This document shows, one piece after another, positions 34,463 through 42,277 of a stretch of 64,000 bases of DNA. Position 1 is the stretch's first letter. Every line of letters begins with the position of its first letter. The DNA is taken from contig JAYSTR010000085.1 in the NCBI GenBank assembly GCA_043719555.1, positions 1 through 64,000 on the forward strand, given 5' to 3'. Both the position numbers and the translations under genes were made by a program. This DNA is from UBA4416 sp043719555 (GTDB lineage: Bacteria; Bacteroidota; Bacteroidia; B-17B0; Aurantibacillaceae). Under the pieces are notes generated by a model, which was not told where the DNA came from, did not search any database, and saw nothing but the letters and a program-made list of their open reading frames with translations.

Positions 34463-36499
34463 CTAAACTAATCCAGAGCGTCTTAATAAAGCTTTAGGGT
34501 CAGCATCACGGCCTCTAAAACGTTTGTATAAGATTGATGGATGTTCGCTACCACCAGCTGATAAAATATTTTTATAAAAAGCAGTGGCTACTTCTTTATT
34601 AAAAATTCCTTTTTCTTTAAAAGCTTCAAAGGCATCAGCATCAATTACTTCCGCCCACTTATATGAATAATAACCTGATGAATAACCTCCTGGAAAAATA
34701 TGAGAAAATGAAGTAGAGGTACACGTTTCTGCAACCGATGGCATTAAGTCTGTTTTTGCTGTTACGCTTACTTCAAAATCTTTTACACTTGTAATATCTT
34801 TTGGGTTTTGACTATGCCATGCCATATCAAGCGTAGCTAAACCAATTTGGCGTATCGTTGCCAAGCCACTATGAAAGTTCGAAGAGTCAACTATTTTTTG
34901 AATATAATCAGCTGGTATTACTTCGCCAGTTTGATAATGTTTAGCAAATAAATCTAAGCACTCTTTTTCGTAGCACCAGTTTTCTAATATTTGAGATGGT
35001 AGTTCTACAAAATCCCAGTAAACACTAGTTCCCGACATACTACCATATTGTCCGTTGGCACACATACCGTGTAAAGCATGTCCAAATTCGTGAAACAAAG
35101 TTGTTACCTCATCAAAACTTAATAATGAAGGTTTGCTTTCGGTTGGTTTCGTAAAATTACAAACGATCGATACGTGTGGTCTGATGTTTACACCTTTTTC
35201 TATTTTTTGATTTTTGAATGAGGTCATCCAAGCACCTTGACGTTTACTAGCACGAGGAAAAAAATCGGCATAAAATACCGCTAAGAAATCGCCTTGCTCA
35301 TTTTTTACTTCGTAAGTTGTTACGTCTTTATGGTATAAAGGAATATCATTACGCTGTGTAAACGATAAACCATATAATTTTTTTGCCGTTTCAAAAACAC
35401 CTTCTATTACATTTTCTAACTTAAAGTAGGGGCGCAGTAATTCATCATCAATGGCAAACTTTTCTTTCTTTAATTTTTCGGCATAGAAGGGCATATCCCA
35501 TTTTTTTAATTCTTCGGGACCACCAGTTGATTTGCTATAAATCATAACTTCTGCTAATTCATGAATAGCAAACTGTAAAGCGTTATCCAATAAATTTTCT
35601 AAAAATGCAAACACTTTGGCTGGCGATTCTGCCATACGTTCCTCCAAAACAAAATCGGCATGCGATTTATAGCCTAGTAAATTAGCACGTTCGTAACGCA
35701 ACACAGCTATTCTTTTTAATACAGCTTGGTTATCAAACTCATTGTTTTTAAATGCTTTAGAGCCGTATGCTTTAAATAATTGTTCTTTTAAATCTCGGTT
35801 TTCGGCATACATCATAAAGGGACCATAACTCGGAAAATCCAACGTAAATACCCACGCATGTTCTTTCCCTTTTTCAGTAGCCGTCATTTTAGCAGCTTCT
35901 ATAATACCTTCGGGTAAACCCGCTAAATCTTTTTCTTTCGTAATAACTAATTCAAAAGCATTACTTTCTTCTAAAACATTTTCACTGTAGGTTAACGATA
36001 AATCCGATGCTTCTTTATCAATAGCACGTAAAGTTTCTTTTTGTGTATCGTTTAATTTTGCACCATTACGCACAAAACTCTTGTAGGTTTTCTCAAGTAA
36101 AGTTGTTTGTTCTGGATTTAAGGTAAGTGTGCTTTTTGTATTATAAACAACCTCAACACGTTTAAATAAGCCGTCATTTAAAATAATATCGTTAGAGTAG
36201 TCGCTTAACTTTGGCGAAATTTCTTTTGCCAGGGCTTGCATTTCCTTTGAGGTTTCGCATGAGTTTAAATTAAAAAAGGCAGAACTTACTTCTTCTAATA
36301 ATCCACCAACTTTTTCTAAAGCTTCAATGGTGTTTGCAAAAGTGGGAGTTTCAGTATTATTTACAATAGCATCAATTTCGGCTAAACCAAGTTTTATACC
36401 TTCTTCAAAAGCGGGTAAATAATGGTCGTTTGTTATTTTATCAAAAGGAAATGTATTAAAAGGTGTGTTGAAGTCGGCTAAAAATGGATTTGATGTCAT
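34463..36499 (-). CDS. M3-family metallopeptidase (oligopeptidase A/Dcp-like)
   Basis: 678 residues, no signal peptide, so cytoplasmic. M3 zinc peptidases degrade short peptides. Active-site motif TLFHEFGHALHGM (HExxH near residue 465-470) with the family downstream segment (LPSQILENWCYEKECL) including the third zinc ligand. The N-terminal helical region begins NPFLADFNTPFNTFPFDKITNDHYLPAFEEGI, typical of the Dcp/OpdA branch. The C-terminus (SEHPSILYKRFRGRDADPKALLRRSGL) is also characteristic. Gene lies 60 bases downstream of the exported esterase gene in the same direction. Confidence 0.93.
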   Translation of the reverse strand: MTSNPFLADFNTPFNTFPFDKITNDHYLPAFEEGIKLGLAEIDAIVNNTETPTFANTIEALEKVGGLLEEVSSAFFNLNSCETSKEMQALAKEISPKLSDYSNDIILNDGLFKRVEVVYNTKSTLTLNPEQTTLLEKTYKSFVRNGAKLNDTQKETLRAIDKEASDLSLTYSENVLEESNAFELVITKEKDLAGLPEGIIEAAKMTATEKGKEHAWVFTLDFPSYGPFMMYAENRDLKEQLFKAYGSKAFKNNEFDNQAVLKRIAVLRYERANLLGYKSHADFVLEERMAESPAKVFAFLENLLDNALQFAIHELAEVMIYSKSTGGPEELKKWDMPFYAEKLKKEKFAIDDELLRPYFKLENVIEGVFETAKKLYGLSFTQRNDIPLYHKDVTTYEVKNEQGDFLAVFYADFFPRASKRQGAWMTSFKNQKIEKGVNIRPHVSIVCNFTKPTESKPSLLSFDEVTTLFHEFGHALHGMCANGQYGSMSGTSVYWDFVELPSQILENWCYEKECLDLFAKHYQTGEVIPADYIQKIVDSSNFHSGLATIRQIGLATLDMAWHSQNPKDITSVKDFEVSVTAKTDLMPSVAETCTSTSFSHIFPGGYSSGYYSYKWAEVIDADAFEAFKEKGIFNKEVATAFYKNILSAGGSEHPSILYKRFRGRDADPKALLRRSGLV

Positions 36500-36558
36500 G
36501 TGAGTTTTTTATAGAAAAATAGGATTGATTGTAAGTTACTATTGAATTAGTTTAATTG

Positions 36559-37716
36559 TTATTCTTTAATAAATTTAGTTTTAGTAAAAGTTCCCTCTTC
36601 TGTTTTAATAGAAATAAAATAAACACCAGGTTTAAGTTTTTCGATATTGATTGAATTCGTAGTTGTTTTTTCATTTATTAATTCGCTTCCGATTATATCT
36701 GTAACTATCACGTAATTAGTGTTTTGACTAACGCTTGATAAATTAAAATATAAAGTGTTTTTTGCAGGATTTGGAAATACAGTTACTACTTGTTTTGATT
36801 GTTTACTTTCGTTTACAGAAGTTAATATTGATAAATTATTTTTGCGAAAAAAACGCCATATTTCATTACTCGCTTTAAAATCCTGATTTGTATTAATTCC
36901 ACTTAAAGGATAAGGAGATCCAGGCCACGAATGTCCGCCATTAATTACTTTTAAAAGTTCTACCGAGCTACCATTCGTTCCTCCAGTATATACATAATGT
37001 TCGGCAGTGCAATTATCGCTTGTGCTAATATTAGGAAAGGCTGTAAACTGTGGAGTAGGGTTGCAGTTGTTTTTTACAACCCATCGTTTTATTAAGGTAT
37101 CAACATGTAAGCAGGATACAATGCCACCAACACCAGTGTAAGATACCGTTGCATCATTAGTGCCATGAATTTGCATAATAGGCATAGGATGTAAAGGATT
37201 GCAATTAACAATATGTGTAGAAATCATTCCGCCTGAAACAGAAGCGATAGCAGCAATTTTGTTGCTTAATAAACAAGCTAAATCGTAACTCATAAAACCA
37301 CCATTACTTAAACCTGTACTGTAAATTCGATTTTGATTAATGTTGTACTGAGCACTAATCGTTGTAATCATATCTAACGTAAAATTAACATCAACAGAAG
37401 CTGAAGCTACAGTTCCAAAGTTTGCCCATCCTGTATTTCCACTTGTTGAAAGCCCTTGTGGATGTACGATGATGAAATTGGCTGTGTCTGCAATTGGTCT
37501 AAAATCGCCATAAAATTCTTGCTGTGTATTATTAGAAGTGTAACCATGAAAATTAAATACTAATGGAGTTGGATTTAACGAATTGTATATGGCAGGAACA
37601 TAAACTTTGTAAGTTCTGGCAATGCCTCCACTTGTAATGGTATATGAAATATCGGTTTGTGCAATTGAAAAAAAAGAAATTAAAATAATTGAAAAGATGA
37701 GTACATGTTTTTTCAT
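36559..37716 (-). CDS. T9SS-exported PHB depolymerase-like esterase
   Basis: 385 residues. Signal peptide MKKHVLIFSIILISFFSIAQ, then an esterase domain of the PHB depolymerase/feruloyl esterase type (about 24-280): HGYTSNNTQQ near the oxyanion region, the nucleophile elbow STGLSNGGF with Ser near 137, and a C-terminal GGHSWPG with the catalytic His. A T9SS type A sorting domain follows (about 310-385; VFPNPAKNTLYFNLSS, LKPGVYFISIKTEEG, ending KTKFIKE). It is likely secreted by the SprA system and hydrolyses esters outside the cell; true substrate unknown. No accessory polymer-binding domain is seen. Confidence 0.85.
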   Translation of the reverse strand: MKKHVLIFSIILISFFSIAQTDISYTITSGGIARTYKVYVPAIYNSLNPTPLVFNFHGYTSNNTQQEFYGDFRPIADTANFIIVHPQGLSTSGNTGWANFGTVASASVDVNFTLDMITTISAQYNINQNRIYSTGLSNGGFMSYDLACLLSNKIAAIASVSGGMISTHIVNCNPLHPMPIMQIHGTNDATVSYTGVGGIVSCLHVDTLIKRWVVKNNCNPTPQFTAFPNISTSDNCTAEHYVYTGGTNGSSVELLKVINGGHSWPGSPYPLSGINTNQDFKASNEIWRFFRKNNLSILTSVNESKQSKQVVTVFPNPAKNTLYFNLSSVSQNTNYVIVTDIIGSELINEKTTTNSINIEKLKPGVYFISIKTEEGTFTKTKFIKE

Positions 37717-37835
37717 AGAAAGGGATTTAATTATAAAGCTAATTTAATTAATTATTCTGTAATTATTTAGTAATGAATTAACTTCTATTATTAGGTTAAA
37801 AATAGTACATTCGTTCTCTTAAAACCGAACGTATT

Positions 37836-40106
37836 ATGGCAAAATTAATAAAACAAGATGCCCTTGATTACCACTCTCAAGGTCGCCCCGGAAAAATAGA
37901 AGTAATTCCCACTAAACCATATAGCACGCAACGTGATTTAACTTTAGCTTATTCACCAGGTGTTGCAGAACCTTGTTTAGAAATTGAAAATAACCCAGAA
38001 GATGCTTATAAATATACCGCCAAAGGAAATTTAGTAGCTGTTATTTCAAACGGTACAGCCGTTTTAGGTTTAGGAGATATAGGCGCTTTGGCATCTAAAC
38101 CAGTAATGGAAGGTAAAGGTTTACTCTTTAAAATTTTTGCTGATATTGATGTATTTGATATTGAAGTTGACACAAAAAATATTGATGAATTTGTAAATAC
38201 GGTGAAAAATATTGCCGTAACTTTTGGAGGTATTAATTTAGAAGATATAAAAGCACCCGAGTGTTTTGAAATTGAACGCCGCTTAAAAGAAGAATTAAGT
38301 ATTCCGTTAATGCATGATGATCAGCATGGTACGGCAATTATTTCAAGTGCTGGTTTATTAAATGCGGTTGAAATTTCAGGTAAAAAAATGGGCGATGTTA
38401 AAGTTGTAATTAACGGAGCTGGAGCATCTGCGAACTCGTGTGCAAAAATGTACATAGCTGTTGGTGTAAAAAAAGAAAACATTTTAATGCTGGATAGTAA
38501 AGGTGTTATTAATAAAAATAGAACCGATTTAGATCAGTACAAAACATTTTTTGCTTCGGATAATACTAAAGTAAATACCTTAATTGAAGCCATTAAAGGT
38601 GCAGATGTATTTGTTGGTTTATCTAAAGGAAATGTTTTAACGCAAGATATGGTTCGTTCGATGGCACCAAATTGCATCGTGTTTGCGTTAGCTAATCCAA
38701 CTCCCGAAATCCCTTACGAAGATGCTATTGCTGCTCGCCCCGATATTATTGTGGCTACAGGACGAAGTGATCATCCTAACCAGGTTAATAATGTATTAGG
38801 ATTTCCATTTATTTTTAGAGGTGCTTTAGATGTTAGAGCAACAACTATTAATGAGGAAATGAAATTGGCAGCGGCTTTAGCAATTGCTTCTTTAGCAAAA
38901 GAAAGTGTGCCAGATTATGTGAATTTGGCTTATGGAAGTTCTAATTTAAGTTTTGGTAAAGATTACATTATCCCTAAACCTATTGATAACCGTTTAATTT
39001 CTGTTGTGAGTTCGGCAGTTGCCAAAGCAGCTATTGATAGCGGTGTGGCAAAACATAAAATAACTGACTGGGAAGCATACCGAACCGAATTAGATAACCG
39101 TTTAGGTAAGGATAATAAATTAATGCGAAGCCTTGCTAATAAAGCAAAATCAAATCCTAAACGTGTGGTGTTTACAGAGGCTGATACATATAAAATTTTA
39201 AAAGCAGCTCAGTTAGCAAAAGACGAAGGTATTGCTAAACCAATTTTATTAGGAAATAAAGAGCGTATTTTAGAATTAATGACTGAGCATCAAATTGATA
39301 TGGGGGATACACCTATTATTGATGCTTGGTTGCCAGAGGAAGAAGCACGCAGAATTGAATTTGGAGATATACTTTGGAAAAAACACCAACGTAAAGGTTT
39401 AACGCAGTACGACTCTCGTAAGTTAATGCGCGATAGAAATTACTTTGGTAGTATGATGGTGGAAACTGGTTTAGCGGATGCTATGATTTCGGGTTTAACT
39501 CGAAAATATGGCGCACCTATCAGACCAGCATTACAAGTTATTGGTACACAAGAAGGAGTTAGCCGAGTAGCAGGGTTATATATGATGGTTACTAAAAAAG
39601 GCCCGTACTTTTTTGCAGATACCACTATGACGGAAAACCCTACCGCACAACAGTTGGCAGATATTGCTGTATTAACGGCTAATACCATTAAACAATATAA
39701 TATTACGCCTCGTATAGCGATGTTGTCATACACTAACTTTGGATCGGCCGATGGTGAGACTCCTAAAAAAATGCAGGAAGCCACTAAAATTTTACATAAA
39801 AATTACCCAGGTTTAGTAGTGGATGGAGATATACAAGCGAACTTTGCCGTTAATAAAGAATTATTAAATGAGCAGTTTCCGTTTAGTACTTTAGTGGATA
39901 AAGATGTGAATACCTTTATTTTTCCGAACCTAGCAGCTGGTAATATTGCGTATAAATTATTGCAAGAACTTGGTGGAGCTGAAGCTATTGGACCTGTATT
40001 AATGGGATTAAAAAAACCAGTACACATTTTACAATTAGGAAGCTCTGTGCGCGAAATTGTGAATATGATTACCATTGCGGTTATTGATGCCCAAAACAAA
40101 AAGTAG
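37836..40106 (+). CDS. maeB: NADP-dependent malic enzyme with phosphotransacetylase-like domain
   Basis: 756 residues, the length of MaeB. Residues 1 to about 425 are malic enzyme: YSPGVAEPCLEIE, LMHDDQHGTAIISSAGL and the Rossmann motif NGAGASANSCAKMY. Residues about 430-756 resemble phosphotransacetylase (RVVFTEADTYKILKAAQLA, ATKKGPYFFADTTMTENP-like, LQLGSSVREIVNMITIAV), a domain that in MaeB is usually regulatory rather than catalytic. Converts malate to pyruvate with NADPH. Monocistronic with a terminator at 40126. Confidence 0.94.
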   Translation: MAKLIKQDALDYHSQGRPGKIEVIPTKPYSTQRDLTLAYSPGVAEPCLEIENNPEDAYKYTAKGNLVAVISNGTAVLGLGDIGALASKPVMEGKGLLFKIFADIDVFDIEVDTKNIDEFVNTVKNIAVTFGGINLEDIKAPECFEIERRLKEELSIPLMHDDQHGTAIISSAGLLNAVEISGKKMGDVKVVINGAGASANSCAKMYIAVGVKKENILMLDSKGVINKNRTDLDQYKTFFASDNTKVNTLIEAIKGADVFVGLSKGNVLTQDMVRSMAPNCIVFALANPTPEIPYEDAIAARPDIIVATGRSDHPNQVNNVLGFPFIFRGALDVRATTINEEMKLAAALAIASLAKESVPDYVNLAYGSSNLSFGKDYIIPKPIDNRLISVVSSAVAKAAIDSGVAKHKITDWEAYRTELDNRLGKDNKLMRSLANKAKSNPKRVVFTEADTYKILKAAQLAKDEGIAKPILLGNKERILELMTEHQIDMGDTPIIDAWLPEEEARRIEFGDILWKKHQRKGLTQYDSRKLMRDRNYFGSMMVETGLADAMISGLTRKYGAPIRPALQVIGTQEGVSRVAGLYMMVTKKGPYFFADTTMTENPTAQQLADIAVLTANTIKQYNITPRIAMLSYTNFGSADGETPKKMQEATKILHKNYPGLVVDGDIQANFAVNKELLNEQFPFSTLVDKDVNTFIFPNLAAGNIAYKLLQELGGAEAIGPVLMGLKKPVHILQLGSSVREIVNMITIAVIDAQNKK

Positions 40107-40125
40107 TTTTAGTTTTTAATATAAT

Positions 40126-40173
40126 AAACACGTTAGCTTTTTTTAATTGAAAATGGTTAACGTGTTTTTTTGT
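40126..40173 (+). terminator. Intrinsic terminator after maeB
   Basis: 10-bp stem AAACACGTTA / TAACGTGTTT with a 22-base loop and a T-run after it. Confidence 0.7.
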
Positions 40174-40180
40174 TTTTAAT

Positions 40181-40465
40181 ATGATAATAAATTTTCCAAA
40201 TAGTAATTTACCCTCAGTTGAAATAAAAGTTATTTCAAGATTCAAAAAAGGTCTTATTAATTATCTGGAAGTTGAATTGCCTTACACTTTGTCTTTTTAT
40301 AATTACAAAAAAAGTATGTATGAAGAAAAATCTAAAGTTATTATAATAGCTACAGGGGTTAAAAAATTTTTATCTTTTGAATTTTTTAAGAATTTTGAAA
40401 TTTATATTATATCAATTGAGGATAATTTTATTTTAGATATAGCAGAATTAGAGTCTTACATATAA
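40181..40465 (+). CDS. Small hypothetical protein
   Basis: 94 residues, ATG 40181, between the maeB terminator and rbfA. Not recognised. Beta-strand-like segments alternate with charged turns (SVEIKVISRFKKGLINYLEVELPYTLSF, KVIIIATGVKKFLSFEFFKNFEIYIISIEDNF); no signal peptide or membrane helix. AT-rich coding like its neighbours. Reality as a gene is plausible from length and uninterrupted frame but not proven. Confidence 0.45.
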   Translation: MIINFPNSNLPSVEIKVISRFKKGLINYLEVELPYTLSFYNYKKSMYEEKSKVIIIATGVKKFLSFEFFKNFEIYIISIEDNFILDIAELESYI

Positions 40466-40507
40466 AACCATTCTCTAACAATAAATAAAAATGCTTAAAT
40501 TCGCGCT

Positions 40508-40852
40508 ATGGAAAGTGTACGTCAGAGTAAAGTAGCCAAATTATTACAAAAGGAATTAGCCGAAATTTTTAGAGCTAATGCTAAAACTATGTTTAATAAC
40601 GGGTTTATTACGGTTACTGTTGTGCGTATAAGTTCCGATTTAAGTTCAGCCAAAGTGTACTTAAGTATTATGGCAACACAGGATGTAGATGCTTTGTTTG
40701 CGTCTATTAAAGATCAAAAAGTACATATTCGTAAAATATTAGGTTTTGCTATTGGTAAGCAAGTACGTGTTATTCCTGAGCTTTCTTTTTTTATTGATGA
40801 TTCGTACGATTATGCCGAAAAAATTAATGAAATTTTAAATCGCCCTATTTAA
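40508..40852 (+). CDS. rbfA: 30S ribosome-binding factor RbfA
   Basis: 114 residues, normal for RbfA, a KH-like protein that assists late 30S maturation and processing of 16S rRNA. Seen: ESVRQSKVAKLLQKELAEIF, ITVTVVRISSDLSSAKVYLSIM, and VIPELSFFIDDSYDYAEKINEIL, the family's beta-strand/helix order. A TAAATTCG (40496-40503) one mismatch from TAnnTTTG sits right before the ATG, too close for a normal leader, so a leaderless transcript or another promoter is possible. The permease start follows the stop by one base. Confidence 0.93.
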   Translation: MESVRQSKVAKLLQKELAEIFRANAKTMFNNGFITVTVVRISSDLSSAKVYLSIMATQDVDALFASIKDQKVHIRKILGFAIGKQVRVIPELSFFIDDSYDYAEKINEILNRPI

Positions 40853-40853
40853 T

Positions 40854-42077
40854 TTGAATTTATCGTTATTTATAGCAAAGCGATATTTGGTTTCTAAAAA
40901 ATCAAACAATGCTATTAATATCATTTCGTGGATTAGCATAGTTGCTATTGCCATTACCACCGCCGCACTTATTATTATTTTATCGGCTATGAATGGCTTA
41001 ACGGCCGTGGTTCAGGATTTGTATCAGGCTATGGAACCCGAATTAAAAATTACGGCTCTTAATTCTAAATACATTAAAAACACCGATGCTATTTTAAGTA
41101 AAATTAAAGCAACGCCAGGTATTAAAACCATTTCCTATTCTATTGAAGAAAATGCTCTTATCAAATTAGAGGATAAACAAGCCGTTATTACCGTTAAGGG
41201 AGTTGATGAGCAATTTAAAACCCTTACTCATTTTGATACTTTAGTAGAAGAGGGGAGTTATAAATTAAAATATAACGAGCAAAACTTTGGTGTGTTTGGT
41301 AAAGGCGTGGTTTATAAATTAGATATTAATATTAATGATTTTATAAGTCCAATTTCTATTTATGCCCCAAAGCGTGGTAAAACAGAAGGCATCAATCCTG
41401 AAGATGCCTTTAATAAATTAACGGTGAGTCCAGCAGGAGTATTTACGATTAATGATGATTTTGATTTTAAGTATGTGTTAGTTGATTTACTAGCAGCACA
41501 AAATTTATTTGATTGCCCTAATGAATTTACAACTATCGAATTAGGTTTAGTTGATGGAACTCAAGTTTTTGAAATTCAGGAAGTTTTGCAAAATACTTTA
41601 GGCGAAAATTACAGCATCAAAACGCGTTATCAAGCAAACGATGTCTTGTTTAAAACACTTGAAACCGAAAAATTATGGACGTTTTTAATCCTTGCTTTTA
41701 TTTTAATTATTGCCACCTTTAATATTATTGGAGCCTTAACAATGTTAATTATCGAAAAGAAAAAAGACATTAAAACACTTTATAGTATGGGTGCCGATAA
41801 GCGATTGGTACAACATATTTTTATGGTAGAGGGATTATTGATAACTGGAGTAGGGGCTATTGCCGGATTAATTATTGGTTTTGCTATTTGTTTGGCTCAG
41901 CAAAAATTTCATTTTGTAACCTTTGATGAAAAATACGTGATTCCGTATTATCCAATTAAAATGATGGTGAAAGATTTTATTTGGATTATTACTTTGGTAA
42001 TGGGAATAGGAACTATTGCCGCTATTTATCCAATTCGTGTTTTTACAAAAAACGATTTAATTAATTCGAAAGATTAA
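40854..42077 (+). CDS. LolC/LolE-type ABC permease (FtsX-like)
   Basis: 407 residues from TTG 40854, one base after the rbfA stop. Layout is that of LolC/E-MacB permeases: N-terminal membrane helix (IAKRYLVSKKSNNAINIISWISIVAIAITTAALIIIL), a periplasmic MacB_PCD-like domain (about 50-250), then three C-terminal FtsX helices (LWTFLILAFILIIATFNIIGALTM, GLLITGVGAIAGLIIGF, IWIITLVMGIGTIAAIYPIRV). It should release lipoproteins from the inner membrane with a LolD-type ATPase, which is not in this window, and hand them to a LolA-type carrier such as that at 28455. Confidence 0.88.
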   Translation: MNLSLFIAKRYLVSKKSNNAINIISWISIVAIAITTAALIIILSAMNGLTAVVQDLYQAMEPELKITALNSKYIKNTDAILSKIKATPGIKTISYSIEENALIKLEDKQAVITVKGVDEQFKTLTHFDTLVEEGSYKLKYNEQNFGVFGKGVVYKLDININDFISPISIYAPKRGKTEGINPEDAFNKLTVSPAGVFTINDDFDFKYVLVDLLAAQNLFDCPNEFTTIELGLVDGTQVFEIQEVLQNTLGENYSIKTRYQANDVLFKTLETEKLWTFLILAFILIIATFNIIGALTMLIIEKKKDIKTLYSMGADKRLVQHIFMVEGLLITGVGAIAGLIIGFAICLAQQKFHFVTFDEKYVIPYYPIKMMVKDFIWIITLVMGIGTIAAIYPIRVFTKNDLINSKD

Positions 42078-42088
42078 TTTTTAGAATA

Positions 42089-42178
42089 GAACGCTGATTT
42101 CGCAGATATTTATATGATTAAAGTGATTTTTGAGAATAGATCCTTTTTAATCTTAAGCAATCCTATTAATCTGCGTTC
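42089..42178. repeat. Palindromic intergenic repeat (MITE-like)
   Basis: About 90 bases with inverted ends: GAACGC (42089-42094) and CGCAGAT (42101-42107) pair with ATCTGCG (42169-42175) and GCGTTC (42173-42178). The 'ACGCTGATTTCGCAGAT...ATCTGCGTTC' layout is one I recall from many Bacteroidota intergenic spacers. Only this copy is seen in the window. The rest of the 42078-42277 gap shows no other clear signal. Confidence 0.5.
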
Positions 42179-42277
42179 AATGTTTGTTATGCTAACTTTC
42201 TAAACACCGCAGGGTTTAAAACATTTTCACAAAAGTTATTTTGTAGTTGCCTGTTCCTATATATTTAATGCTTATAG

